A stretch of 64,000 bases of DNA from contig BDSL01000067.1 in assembly GCA_003116995.1 (NCBI GenBank), forward strand, positions 391,001 through 455,000, in the 5' to 3' direction. Below the pieces are notes generated by a model. The model had not been told where the DNA came from, did not search any database, and was given only the letters and a program-made list of their open reading frames with translations. Source of the stretch: Yamagishiella unicocca (lineage: Eukaryota > Chlorophyta > Chlorophyceae > Chlamydomonadales > Volvocaceae). Each line of letters starts with the position of its first letter. Position 1 is the first letter of the stretch. A program made the position numbers and the translations under genes. Of this stretch, positions 44,301 to 54,981 are shown piece after piece.

Positions 44301-44724
44301 GGTCGATTCGGAGAGCTACTGCCACGACTACAGCTGGCCGCTGGTGCTGCCGAGGGAGACGGCAGTAGCTGCCGGCCTGGCTGGCGTCGGCAGCAGCAGC
44401 GTCGCGGGGGGCGGGGGGGCAGCGGGCGGAAGCGGCGGCGGCGGCGGCGGCGGGGGGGGTGCGGAGCCGCAGGTGGGGGCGGAGGAGGAGGAGGCGCAGG
44501 GCCTGGCGGCGAGGTGTGTGGATGGGTCGGTGTTGCGGCTGGTGCTGGCGGTGGCGGAGGCGCACTTGGAGGCGGAGGCGGCGGGCGGCGGAGGAGGCGG
44601 GGGAGGGGAGGGGCGGGTGCGCGTCGGTGCGTTGCTGCGGCGGCTGGCGGAGGCGGCTGTGGGGTCGGGCGACGTGAGGGCGCTTGCGGGGCTGTTGCAG
44701 GTCGGCCTGAGCACGGCCAATTAA
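29360..44724 (+). CDS. DDB1/CPSF160/SF3b3-family protein (MMS1-N and CPSF-A type), 17 exons
   Basis: Exons: 29360-30077, 30563-30682, 31013-31235, 31396-31850, 33786-33997, 34248-34407, 34818-34933, 35334-35528, 36024-36107, 36344-36410, 36527-37381, 37744-38709, 39883-40145, 40667-41074, 42759-42897, 43187-43391, 43959-44724. Every junction is GT-AG with matching phase, and the sum is exactly 1,984 codons including the stop. The N-terminal part (LLVNCGDYLQLWEP, FERVEHMDLVPSSL, DAVLLFTYDGRCALF) looks like the MMS1-N beta-propeller of DDB1, CPSF160 and SF3b3. Exon 14 has LVAAGDFLGSVTLLQLL followed by DRHP, like the CPSF-A block. Low-complexity Ala/Gly inserts make it longer than typical 1,100-1,400-residue relatives. 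Plants have an extra, poorly characterised member of this family, which may be the orthologue. It probably acts as a scaffold in a nuclear complex; exons 7 and 12-13 boundaries are least sure. Confidence 0.82.
32134..33240 (+). repeat. 1.1-kb G-rich minisatellite (GGCAGGCAGGGGAGGNG)
   Basis: Roughly 70 units of 15-17 bases, CAGGCAGGGGAGGGG or CAGGCAGGGGAGGAGG, with a run of about 16 G at 32,540-32,556. It lies in intron 4 of the DDB1-like gene, on the transcribed sense strand. All frames are open on both strands, giving false frames of about 400 codons. Dense G runs suggest G-quadruplex potential. Confidence 0.95.
34885..35010 (+). repeat. 49-base tandem duplication at the exon 7/intron 7 border
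   Basis: GCGGAGGGGCCGCAAGTGCC followed by GGTGGGTCGGCATCATGTCG TACAGG occurs twice in a row. The first unit covers the end of exon 7 and its proposed donor (CCG|GTGGGT at 34,934); the second copies the same donor about 50 bases downstream, so two identical donor candidates exist. Confidence 0.75.
35868..36023 (-). repeat. Intron-resident repeat family, reversed short copy D
   Basis: In reverse orientation this reads GGAAGACCCGTGGATGCCCG, AGATGCATGCTGGAGGACTG and GGGTTGGGGATACTAAAG, matching the first 120 bases of the family at 41,085. At its far end is CGAGAAGACCCGGTTACAAG, which also occurs inside copy C near 41,932. The element's left end directly borders the acceptor of exon 9 (CCCCCCCAG|GTCGAG), so it supplies the polypyrimidine tract of intron 8. 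Confidence 0.65.
38724..38804 (-). repeat. Short dispersed element, copy 2
   Basis: Reverse, diverged copy of the sequence at 20,436-20,518 (GGCGCATG near both the middle and the end, and a GTGAAATCCGTTGACACG border). It begins 14 bases after the donor of exon 12 at 38,710. Confidence 0.5.
39678..39803 (+). repeat. 12-base minisatellite CCCCAACACCAC, short allele
   Basis: About ten units of the array seen expanded at 18,283-18,663 in the pseudogene. Here it lies in intron 12 of the intact gene, about 80 bases before the acceptor of exon 13. Confidence 0.9.
41085..41990 (+). repeat. Intron-resident repeat family, copy C
   Basis: Begins 10 bases after the donor of exon 14 (GCGCAG|GTGTGTGGGG) with TTCGAGGAAGACCCGTGG. 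It shares CGAAGGTCGTACGTCGACCT, CGCGCGACGCAAGGAAACG, GGCGGAACTCACCTGGCCAG and AAGCATGCGGGCAGGGGGC with copies A and B. CGAAGGTCG-TACGT-CGACCTTCG is a perfect inverted repeat. On the minus strand CTGGCCAG|GTGAGTT forms a strong splice-donor sequence within the element. Confidence 0.65.
42318..42342 (+). repeat. AAT microsatellite
   Basis: Seven to eight AAT units in intron 14 of the DDB1-like gene, a notable AT-rich spot in this GC-rich locus. Confidence 0.9.
43059..43158 (+). repeat. 24-base tandem repeat, four units
   Basis: GCCCTCCTCGTGGCACTGAC plus GCTC, four times, one unit with a single difference. It ends 28 bases before the acceptor of exon 16 (43,187). In one frame it would read LLVALTLA four times, but the phase-consistent gene model treats it as intron. 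Confidence 0.85.
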
Positions 44725-44944
44725 CAGCTGTGTGGAACCGGTTATTGGCACCACAGTGTATGCGACGCCCCTGGCAACTTCCTGCGTTGTGGGTGTGGTG
44801 CGTTTCCCTAGTCGCACAGCCGCATCGCACGTGCCAACAGGCGTTCATCGATCACGCCGCCTCACCCACCGTACCCTCCCCCCTCCTTGACCTGCTGGTG
44901 GCACCCTGCGGCCTGGATCCACTCGACGACCTCGCGGGTCGTGT

Positions 44945-44949
44945 TGTAA
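44945..44949 (+). terminator. Possible polyadenylation signal (TGTAA)
   Basis: TGTAA about 220 bases after the stop codon of the DDB1-like gene, the usual algal poly(A) motif at a reasonable 3' untranslated length. The motif alone is weak evidence. Confidence 0.4.
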
Positions 44950-46187
44950 CACAGGTGGATGCGCACATGCGCTGCTCCGCTCTCACACAACGAAGTCTCG
45001 TGGCTGGCACGATTCAATGGAGTTCCACTGCCCCTGGCGCGCCTCCCTCGGAAATGTGATGTGGAGCGCCGACGCCTCGCACGGCGGAAAGGGGCAAGGC
45101 TATTACGCTGTGCCGAATCGGCACTGCCGATTGATCGAATTATGTGACAGTTGCCAATGAATGGTGATAGGGCGTAAACTCCACCAAGGGGTGCCACTGC
45201 GGTTGCTTGTAGTCACTGACGCGCAACGAATCGTCCCCCCACCCACCACCTGGATACAGTACCGATACTTCCAGGCTTCGGCCGATATTTATTACAGCGA
45301 GCCACACGCCTACACTGCACCTAACTAACCAGCCACGTGATGCTCACTCCACCCCTTCCTTCTCGGATCCAGTCGCCTGTGACGGCCACCGCTTGACCGT
45401 GATGCCAACCACTTGCCTTCCTTTCACACACTCTCATTTTATGTGATACTAGCTTTACTATGTTCGCAGGAGGAGGATCACCGCGCAGGGATCAATGGAT
45501 TGTCTCATGCCGCGAGCGGTGACGCACGCACGTACCCCCATCCGTACATCACTTCGGCACGTATTTCTTCCCAGGTACACTTGCGTATTATTCTAGTGCT
45601 ACCCGCGCACCACAACCGCAACGGGAGGTCACCGCCCAGAAGCCATCAAGAAATGGGTGCCCACGCTGGGTGCAAATAAATAGAGGCACCGTATGGGCAA
45701 CGGAGGACGTCCATGGCGCACGACGGCCTGAATCAAACAGGGATCACGTATAGCTTTCGCTGGACGCACCTGAGCGATGCGCGGCGGCATAATCGATAAT
45801 TAGACACATGATGCTTGTGATGATGAAGGTACACTCCGCAGAACCGCACGCAAATGCAAGTCGTGCCACGATGCCGTGCATGACACAGCGCCCCTGGTTA
45901 CGTGCTATGCTCATGCACCTTCAGTGCTTCAGGCCGCGCCGTAATTTGCGGACGACGACCAAGTGGGCCCGCACCAATATCGCGTTGGCCTTATAAAAAC
46001 ATACGTGCAGATACACCTCTGAAGCGCAGCACGGGTAGCACGAGAAAGGCTTTGGACGGCTTCCAAAGCCCCCGTGCCATGGATCAAATAGCTGCCACTG
46101 TTTATTCTGTCTACACTACCATGCTGCTCGTTCACCAGAGCCGGTGCTGCGAGAAGCGCCGGCGCTGCTGCCGCGTCCTTCCCCCCT
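44950..46187. other. Convergent intergenic region
   Basis: Lies between the 3' ends of the DDB1-like gene (plus) and the dehydrogenase (minus). No gene, repeat array or element was recognised. Composition is closer to even than in the flanking genes. Confidence 0.45.
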
Positions 46188-48983
46188 CTAGTAGTCTGCG
46201 GTCAGCACCACTCGGTAGCGCGCCTTGCCGTCCGCCACGTACTGCATGGCCTCGTTCACCTGCGCGGACCACCGCAGGAGTTGCGGCACGAGGTGGGCGA
46301 CGACTAGCTGGGGGGTGGCATGAAAACCGTTTACGCGAGGGGACAGGATAGTTGGCGCATGATCGTCGGACACCGACTTTGTGGGCGCATGCTGGGGCGA
46401 CTAGCTGGGGTGGGGGCTGGGGCGGGTCATGGCAACGCGCGTCGACATACGTTTCGTTCGCTCGTAATGCTACGGAACAGTGCAAGCGTCCCGATGATAA
46501 CATCTGACTGCTTGGTTACTTGGCTGTCAGGAGCACACGGCGCAGCCTCGCACACGCACCTTGGACAGCGGCATGGTCTCCACCAGGGGCTTGATGCCCT
46601 GCAGAGCTGAGAAGTTGAGCATCTCCTGCATGTCTGCGCGGCCGCCGACAATGCTGCCCACGAGCTTCTTCTGGCCGAACACCAGGTCCTGCAGCGGCAC
46701 GTGCATGATCGCCCCGCCGCCGGGAATGCCCACCTGCAGTTGGGGGGCAGCGACGATCACGAAAAGAGTGCTCACTTTGGGTCACCGTTTTTTGGCTAGC
46801 CCTGCTTGCTTGCTTAGATGCAGCGCGGCACAACCACCTCGACAAGGCTGCTTGCTCTTTACTCGCTACCTGTGAACAGCGGAGGCGCTCGACCTCGGAA
46901 ACATGAACTTGCTGTTGTCGAACTTCGTCCGTTGGGCCATTTGCCATCCATCCCTACTGCCGCTGGATCCTCCGCTATCGACGCATTGCCCCCACCAAGC
47001 CGCCCGGTAGGTCGGCCGCCACCCACCTGCACCAGCGTGCCGTCGACCTTGAGCAGCTTCATGAGCTCAGAAGTCGAGACGTCGCCGCTCGAGGTGTTGA
47101 GGATAATGTCGAAGCGACCCTGCAGGTTTGCATGCAGCGACCCAGTTGCCCAAACGTCAGGCATTAGCGGTAAATGCAGCAACGAAGCGACCACTCTGGG
47201 CCACTCGCAGATTGGCAACATCACCGAGCGGAGAACGAGCGAACGATGGCAGAACAGCGTCCCCTCCCCAATTTCGGCGCAACGATGCTGGCCGACGGTT
47301 GCGCACCTTGTTCTTCTCGTTATCCTTGCCCCAGATCGCGAAGTGGTGTGCGCCCATGCTCCTCGTCTCGGCCTCCTGCGGACCGGCAACAGTTCGCTTC
47401 AGCATCGCTCGCTCGTCACCTCGCCAGCGCATTGTCACCAAGTCAAAGCACGCACGAAGCCTGGCCGTACACACGGTATGTAATGTATCCAGCCGCAATT
47501 GACCGAGACCCTACGTACTTTGTCCGGGCGGCCGGAAATGGCCGTCACCTCGGCGCCCATCTTGCTAGCGTACTGCAGGGCCAGGTGGCCCAGGCCGCCG
47601 ACGCCCATGACCGCTACGCTTGTGTTCGGGTGGCGGATGTAAGCCCTGCGCGCGTGGCACCGTAGCGTTGGAAAGGGCTAGCGTATCGGTGGGTGGCGTA
47701 ACAATACCGTCAGCGTATCGTGTTGGAAAGGGCTAGCGTATCGGTGGGTGGCGTAACAATACCGTCAGCGTATCGTTGGCTAAAACATTAACCATGTCCG
47801 TCAGCGTATCGTGGGCTAAATGGCCTTGCAAGAACTTACACCGCCAAACACAATATCGCTGCGCTGCATATGCACTATTGCGCCGGACAGCGGCCGGTTG
47901 GTTGATTTTCGTGGACGGCGTCCGCGGCCCAACAGTTTGTGCAGACACGGAGGCGACGGGATGCTCTCGCGGCGGCCCATACTCGCCATTGACAACCCAT
48001 CAGCCGCAGCCCCCTGCTGGCGACATGCACACACGCACACCAAAGGTGCCGTCCTCGCGCGAGCACGGCGCCCTGCGCAGCCCTGCACACCTCAGCGGCG
48101 CATACACCGTGATGCCGGCGCACAAGAGGGGTGCAGCGGACGCCGAGTCCAGTCCGTCAGGGATGGTGTACGCAAAGTCGGCGTTCACTCGGCAGACCTC
48201 CTGAAAGCCGCCGTGGTTGCCTGCGCAGGTGCGAGGCATTAGCCGTGGGGAAGGAATGAACTGAACGTCGGAAACGGAATTGGATGGAGTACAGGGGAGT
48301 GCTTGTTTGGCATCGAGGCAGAAATAACCTGGTCGAGCGAGGGTCAAGGCGCTAGTCATACAGTTGCCGTACACAGAATGCAGTCATGTACGACCTACCC
48401 ATGACGATGAGGCCGGTGTAACCCTCCTCGCAGATGTTCTCCTCGCCACGCTTGCAGTTAGCGCAGCAGCGGCAGGAGTTGCCGATCCACCCCACGCCCG
48501 CCCGGTCGCCAGGGCGCAGGCCGGTCACATCGCGACCGACAGCCACGACCTCCCCAACGATCTCGTGACCTGGGATGAAGGGGAAGGCGCTGACGCCCCA
48601 GTCGTTATCCTGCACCACATCGACAGGTAGGCATCCGCTGAGATTAGCAGCAGGGATAATAGACAAACAGGAATAGAAAGAAGCAGCGGGGCCTTCGCGA
48701 CGCGTTTGAAGCAGGGAGCCCTAAGGCACGCACGGAGGTAAGGGCCGGGACCGATTCATCACGAGGGTCACCAGCACATACGTTTTCCTCTTTTCCACAC
48801 GACTAACATTGCTTTACTCACCCGCATGTGCATGTCGGTATGGCACAAGCCATTATGGGTTACCCTGATGTCGACCTCGGCGGGGCCGAGCTCGCCAACC
48901 TCGTAGGTCCACGGCGCAAGCTTGGCCTTAGCCTCCGACACGGCCCATCCGCGTCGGGAGAGCAGCTTGGCGGTGTCGGCCAT
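46188..48983 (-). CDS. Zinc-dependent alcohol dehydrogenase, cinnamyl-alcohol-dehydrogenase/YahK type
   Basis: Eight minus-strand exons, 48983-48822, 48609-48399, 48220-48091, 47645-47519, 47375-47307, 47119-47027, 46733-46560 and 46259-46188, join in phase to 345 residues, the normal family length. It would reduce aldehydes to alcohols with NADPH. Visible features: catalytic zinc site C(48)HTDMHM and GHEIVGEVVAVG; structural zinc cysteines in GNSCRCCANCKRGEENIC; GVGGLGHLALQYASKMGAEV, a GxGxxG Rossmann loop; and SGRPDK after the second strand, where an NADPH-preferring enzyme usually has Ser and Arg. The end VNEAMQYVADGKARYRVVL is typical. An in-frame ATG at 49166 would add 61 residues rich in Ser, Thr and Arg, possibly an organelle-targeting peptide; which start is used is open. 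Confidence 0.9.
46318..46396 (-). repeat. Short dispersed element, copy 3
   Basis: Copy of the element at 20,436-20,518, within intron 7 of the dehydrogenase. Imperfect direct repeats CGACTAGCTGGGG flank it on both sides (about 46,300-46,314 and 46,398-46,411), which look like target-site duplications about 13 bases long. Confidence 0.55.
47666..47776. repeat. 56-base tandem duplication in a dehydrogenase intron
   Basis: GTTGGAAAGGGCTAGCGTAT followed by CGGTGGGTGGCGTAACAATA CCGTCAGCGTATCGT is repeated twice, with a third partial unit ending near 47,815. Located in the intron between exons 3 and 4. Confidence 0.85.
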
Positions 48984-49560
48984 AAAGCCTTCCGCCTTGG
49001 GTTCCACAAAGTTGCAAGCGACGGAGTCACGGTTGCGATTGGCGACTTCGTTGGAAGCGTGAGGACGGCTTGGGCGGCTGATGGGGCACAGCGGGCAAAG
49101 GTTTCTAGTCAAAGTAGACCGTGACAAGGCTGTGGTTGTGCGCATTCGTGATGAATGTCCCAGCATGCATGCCAGTTGCCAAGTGTCGGAGCCACCAAAG
49201 ATGCTAACGAAAACGCATCAAACGCAAATTTAAGTCTCACCTGACGAAGACCCTGGACGTGGCCTGCAGTCAGAACCGCCACAGGGGGAAACGGGGACAG
49301 TGGTGGACTTTATTGCCCATGCAACTGCAACTGAACGACCATGTCAGCCACACCCTACCTGAACTGCACTTTGCAATCGTGCCGATTTCTTTACATCCAT
49401 CGTGTTAAGGGTGCAGACTCCCTGGGATTTCATACCATAAGACGTTTGAAAATAGACGAGGCGTTACGTAAGTAAATGAATGCGGGAAACCTATTTATGC
49501 TTAGCCCTGATGTAGTACGTGCTTTACATGGTAATTTGCTTTTAGTCGCATTCGTCATTC
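48984..49560 (-). promoter_or_regulatory. 5' region of the dehydrogenase gene
   Basis: Contains the alternative in-frame ATG (49166) and, about 320 bases further upstream on the minus strand, GCATAAATAGG at about 49,489-49,499, a TATA-like sequence in a locally AT-rich stretch. The transcription start is not determined. Confidence 0.35.
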
Positions 49561-52500
49561 GTTATCTAATGGCCGGAAGGTACGATCGTACCGGACTGTC
49601 GGAAAACAGTCGTGGCATACCGGTATTACAGCTTAGTTCGCCCCAGTAATCTCCATACCAGCATTTTTTCAAATTCCCATGGGGAAGTAGCAATAGCTAG
49701 GGTGGGATTGATTCGTGCGTACGTTATCCGTCGTCGACGAAGCACGAAAGATATCTTGCTTCATGAAGTCACCTTCAACCCATCCAATCGAAGAAATGAA
49801 CTATTATCTTCTTGAATGCTTAATTGTTGTTGGCATGTGACACTGCTCGATTTATATACCCGTCACTGTCGTGAGTGTCCTAGCCTGCGCGCATAACTGC
49901 TGTATTTTGGGGGCTTGACTGTAAACGCAGTGCAAGTTTGGCTTTAGTGGGAAAGCCGGTTCTCATACTGAACATTGGCTTACTGCCATGCATAGGAAAC
50001 ACGAAGATTCAGGACGAAGCTGCTGCGCTATCAGGAGAAACCCTGCCGCTGTCATATGCCACCTGTAACGGAGTTCCTGTAACTTAAACGAAACGACGGC
50101 AAAATCTAGGGGAAAGAGTAATTAAGGTTTCGGTTACCGCAACCACTCTGGCCCTATGGCCTCGACATAAGCTAGCATTGAAAGGCTCACTACTCCCATT
50201 TAAACATCTTAGTTTGAAGGGAATGGTTGCTTGGCGCCTTGGCTGCTGAGCCCTTTCATGTGTCGGTCCTGTGCGGTGGCCCGAGCGACTAAAGCATACT
50301 ATGCAGTGGGTAATTCCACCGGTGTCATCAGCGAAATCTGCTCCTGCACCGGTAGCTACCGTGCAAAACTTACCCCAACACGCCGCAACCGGGCGCACAC
50401 ATGGGCCTGCATGGGCAGACCTGGCAGGACTGGAGGGCCCAACATCATCTGACTGGATCCAACCTACCGGTGGCGGTGCGATCCTAATTACAAAAAAACA
50501 AATTATCCAGAAAGCTGGTCATCACCACCTGTCGAGTAGAATCGCCACCTGCCGAGTAGTCTCAGCCCTTCCTGGTATCCAAGACATGGCCAGGACGTGC
50601 ATTCTAGGCTTTCCACCAGCCGTCAAGCACATCTAGCGTTTGGGCAATTCTTGGGAAAGATTACGGCTCGCTGCTCAGAATAGGTATTCCGAACGGTAAT
50701 TTCTGTATCCTGAACGGTAATTTCGGTAATGGTGTGGTCTTGCGTGCGGGGATCTTCGGGTTTTGTACATTCGCCCTTGCCGCGCAGCCGGTGCCTTCAC
50801 GCGTCGGCTTTCGACCGGACGTGCTTCTCCCGGTCAATGGGCACCGACAGACCAGTAGCACGCAAGTGAGCTCACAGGTTTAACCGGGCAGCCAACATTT
50901 GTCTGGGGCGTCGTTTAGGAACGGCGTATGCGCAATCCATAGCAACGCCATGAAACTGCTGGCGGGCCTCAAGTGCATTTCGGAAGCGGGAGAGGGTGGA
51001 CGCATCCAGCACGGCCAGGTGAAAGGCGCGACTGGCGGCGCCTATTCGCTGTTGGCAGCACTGCTACCCGACCCCACACCGCCGGCCACTGTCACCAGTT
51101 CCACTGCTTGACCGGCGACAAGATCACTTGCGTGCTGAAAACGCCCACGGTTTAGATGAAAAAGCACGGGTGTCGAAGTGAAAAGCGAAGTGAAAAGCGG
51201 CCCATTCGGCCTAGCAAATACATCACCAGCCTCGTCGACCTCAACCTGCCTGCCAAGAGGGTCGTTTCCCGTGCAGCGGGCGGAGAGTCGAAAGTCCTGG
51301 TTGACTATGCCGCTGCATGTAGCTGCAGCCGAGCAGCCCCCGCCCTTAAGCCGCCTACCTCGCTCCTGCCTACCTAGACAGTCAGGACATGAGCCCCAAA
51401 CCACAGGCGCCCCAAAACACACCGTGTAACAACCACGCACATGACTTCCCAACTTATACACCCCTGCTAATTCCATCGGGAAGCTGTACAGGAGTGCCGC
51501 TGTGCGTGTTCCCAACACGTGTATGTACAACGCCAGTGAAGCAAGCCTTGGCGTGTTGGCGGCAGCATCGACTGCGGCGCATCTCGCCCATGCCGCTCCA
51601 CTGCCCTGTCACGACACAGCGAGTAACCATCACAGCGCGTGCAGAGTGCTGTGGTTGCCGTACGCTAAGGGCATGAGTTGCGCCCTGTGGTTAGCGTTGT
51701 TTGGTAGATGTGGTCACATGGCTTTGATTGCCGGTAATTACGGTAGTTATGTTAGTGCTATCGTTGCAGTTGGATGCGAAGCCAACGGACACGTGTGAAT
51801 GTGTCGGCAGCCAATAGCAGATGTGCTCCAGGGATGGCAGTTGGCCACGTTCGGGAGTGCACCTAGGCTCGCTGCCTGGAATGCCCAGGCAGCGGAGTTT
51901 GTCGCCACAACAAACATAGCTTGGAAGAAACAGCCTTGTACTGACACATAGCTGTAAGACTAAGCGTACCTCTGCCAACATCTCCGCAGCATCACACAAC
52001 TTGCACGTCGCAGTGTGCAGATAGCAGCCGTCTCCGGCAAATCTTTCGTCCTTCTCCCAAGAGACGACGCACGCGCGTCGTTGCCGCGTCCGGCAGCCAG
52101 GCGGCCTCTGAGGGTCTGTGGGTCTGTGGGTCTTCAGTGGGCTCACCCACCCTGCACAGCACGCTGTGTGTCGTGACAGCCCAGGACCTGCGGGAAGCTC
52201 CGCTGCCCGGGACCTGCGGGGGGCAGTTGGTAGCAATCATGCGAGTCAAGGGTGCATGTCAAGATGGAGTGCCAATAATGCCACGCAGTACCTTTGGAGC
52301 ACTAGGGTCCCAGTGACATGTCTAACTCACACCGATGGTGCACTTCACTGCTCCATTCCCCTAATTTCTGGCCACGACAATCCATGTGGTTAAGGAAAGT
52401 ATTAGTCGTACGTTGGTCGTATCTGTTTTCTCGTAGCCGTCATGCGGCGTGCACTCGCCAATAGTAGATGCCCTGAGTAGCGCCTGACTGAACGTACATG

Positions 52501-52726
52501 ACTGTCGTTGTGTTGCTCCATTTCGCAATACCTCATTGCTCACCGTGAACGGGCCTTGGGTTGCGAACTTGCATGGTTACCATCTGCAGGCGGTTGTGGC
52601 TTCCGGTGGATTGTAACAGTCATGGTGTCCACTCCTATTCCACATTTGAGCAAATGCATCCGTTCACTTTTCGTTTTTTACATACCAATATCCTTGGCGA
52701 GGTTAGGGAAACGATATTGATATATT
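49561..52726. other. Gene-poor intergenic region
   Basis: About 3.2 kb with no convincing gene. Open frames are short, contain no known motifs and do not chain into exons. GC content is visibly lower than in the rest of the window. A small repeat of CGAACGGTAATTTC occurs at about 50,691-50,733. Some unknown or non-coding transcript could lie here. Confidence 0.4.
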
Positions 52727-52797
52727 CCGGCTTTATAATGTGTAGCGCTCCTTATATTATTCCGGATTTATAATGTGCAGCTCTCCTTATATTATAC
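52727..52797 (+). promoter_or_regulatory. TATA-rich 36-base tandem duplication upstream of ankyrin gene
   Basis: ATTCCGGNTTTATAATGTGN AGCNCTCCTTATATTAT occurs twice in a row, with three base differences, about 110-180 bases before the ATG at 52,909. Each unit contains TTTATAA and TTATATT, so four TATA-like sites stand ahead of the gene. Confidence 0.55.
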
Positions 52798-52908
52798 TAA
52801 TTCCGGTAGTTCCGGCATTTGTCTATCCAAGCTTCCACGGCCGCAGCCATCAGACTCTTATAATCACAACCAAATCAAGAAGCCGTTTGTGGCCCACATT
52901 GTGCTACA

Positions 52909-54981
52909 ATGTCGAAACAGCAGTCGGCGCGGCAAGAACAGCTTCACCTTGGGCCTGCGGGGACCGAAGACACTCCGCACGTATGGTTACCCGGCGTCAT
53001 CGAGAATATCGCGCGTTTCATGCCTGCCAATGAGGTCGCATGCTCCCTCCGCCTAGTAAACAAGGACTTCTCGCGACAACTCCGCCATCACAAGCACGTA
53101 CGCCTTTCGCTTCCATCTCCGCACCACGCATTCAATCACCACTGGGGCGCACGAGGCGCCATGCGATCCCTTACGCTTCGACAACGGCGGCAGCTTGTAT
53201 GCCTGACAGCGGCCAGCGGCAGCCTACCCAACTTGGAGGTGGCCATGGAGAGCTCTGGATGCGTCTTCATAGCTGAGATATTTGATAACTCCAGCGCAGA
53301 TGCCCTGGACTCCGCCGCAGCAGCTGGGCAGCAAGAGGTGTGCCAGTGGCTTCGGCAGCGTGGCTGCCCCTGGGGCGGGTCGCTGGCCGCAGCAGCACAG
53401 GCAGGCCACCAGGCGGTGTGCAAGTGGCTCCTGGACAACGGCTGCCCCTGGGATAATAACGTCATCTACGCTGCTGCCCGCGGCGGCCACGTGGGCCTTA
53501 TGGAGTGGCTGGTGGAGCGAAACCCCGGACAGCATAGTGACAAGTATGCAGTGTCGCTCCTCATCGCGGCGGCAGAGGGCTGCGAGCTGGTGGTGCTGCA
53601 GCGGCTGCATCGCGAGTTGTCGGAGGGGCAGGGTGGCGAAGGGCAGGACCAACGACTTGACGATGGCCGGATTATCGCGGCGGCTGCCATCGGTCCCACG
53701 GAGGACTGGCAGGCCAAGGTTGAGTGGCTTGAGGGGCAGGGCTACCGGCGCAGTCCCGAAACCTGTCGTGGGGCCGCTGCCCGACCGGACGCAGTGGACC
53801 GCCTGAAGTGGCTGCGGCAGCGAGGCTACCCGGCTGATGAGCTATCACTTGCTCAGGCTGCCCGCACCGGCAACCTGGCTGCTGTAATGTTCCTGCTGGC
53901 AGAGGGCTTTGGAGGCTCCAGGTGGGCGGTACATGACGCCGCTCGAGGTGGCCACCTGGCCGTCCTGGAAGCCCTGCACGCCCACGGCTGCCCCTTTGCG
54001 GCACCGGAAACCGCCACTGTTGCAGCAATGGCGGGGCAGCTGCCTGTGGTGGCCTGGCTGGTGGAGACGTTCGGCGTTAGTGTTGCGTGTATCCACTCCA
54101 GCTATGCAGCCATGTCAGGCAGTGTGGAGCTGCTGTCCTGGCTGCACGAGCGGGGCTGCGAATGGAGGGAGGGCACCTTTTCTTTCGCTGCAAGGAGTGG
54201 CTGCGAGGAGGCGCTGGAGTGGCTGCTGGATCACGGCTGCCGCATGACGGTGAGTGAGAGTGAGGACCTTGTGCGGGGGTTAAGGATGGCCAATAGTGAT
54301 TGACTGGGTCGTTTATTGGGTTATGAGACTTCGGAAGGAGGGAAGCGGGTCAGGCTTCGGGGGTGTCGGAGGGTTCGAATTCCCAACCCAAATTGTCTTA
54401 CCAATTTGGGGACCCGAGCAAAGTTATCCAATGCATCCTGGCTCCATTTCATGTATGGCGATATCCTAAGTACGTGTCACTGTTCGTCATTTTGAGAGAG
54501 CTTGCCAGGGGAAGGTGGTTGTCTGAGGTGGGACGAATGGGACCATCAGGGACGGGATGTTCGGTTCTGAAGGGTTCATCGTATGCATGGGGTATTATTC
54601 GCCCTCTGGAGCGGGGAAGGCATCTGGAGATCCTTGCCAGCACGGTTTTGCATCATGGCAAATCCCAAGACATAACCCCCGCCCCCGCGGGTTTCCTTTC
54701 AACCTCCCCAGGACGACGGCAGTGATGACTACTTTGCTGCCGCTCAAATTGGTGACCTGGCCATGCTGCGCTGCTTGCGGCGGCTGGGCTGCCGCCCCTG
54801 GGGGCTCACCGGTAAGGTGTTCACGCAGTGCGTGAGGACCCGTTGTGCCTTGCCCGTGCTGCGCTGTCTGGTAGAAGCGGGCTGCCCGGTGGATTGGGAT
54901 GCGGCCGTGCAGGCGGCTCTCGGCGGGAGTGGAGGAAACCGAGAGGAGGTGCTGACGTGGCTGACGATATCACGGCCGTAG
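52909..54981 (+). CDS. F-box-like/ankyrin-repeat protein, plus-strand member (two exons)
   Basis: Exon 1 is 52909-54249 and exon 2 is 54712-54981 (ACG|GTGAGT, CCCCAG|GACGAC, phase 0), 536 residues, intact. Start ATG 52909 (MSKQQSARQEQ) matches the start of the two minus-strand relatives. Residues about 25-60 (VWLPGVIENIARFMPANEVA) form the F-box-like segment. Ankyrin-like repeats follow with WLRQRGCPW, WLLDNGCPWD and AARGGHVGLMEWL. The last exon begins DDGSDDYFAAAQIGDLAMLR, the same position and phase as in copies A and C, so the intron predates the duplications. It is more diverged from A and C than those are from each other. Predicted role: substrate adaptor for ubiquitin ligase (inferred). 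Confidence 0.85.

Noticed and set aside
54365..54395. tRNA B-box GGTTCGAATTCC in the ankyrin intron
   Set aside because: No A-box or acceptor stem at the proper distance.
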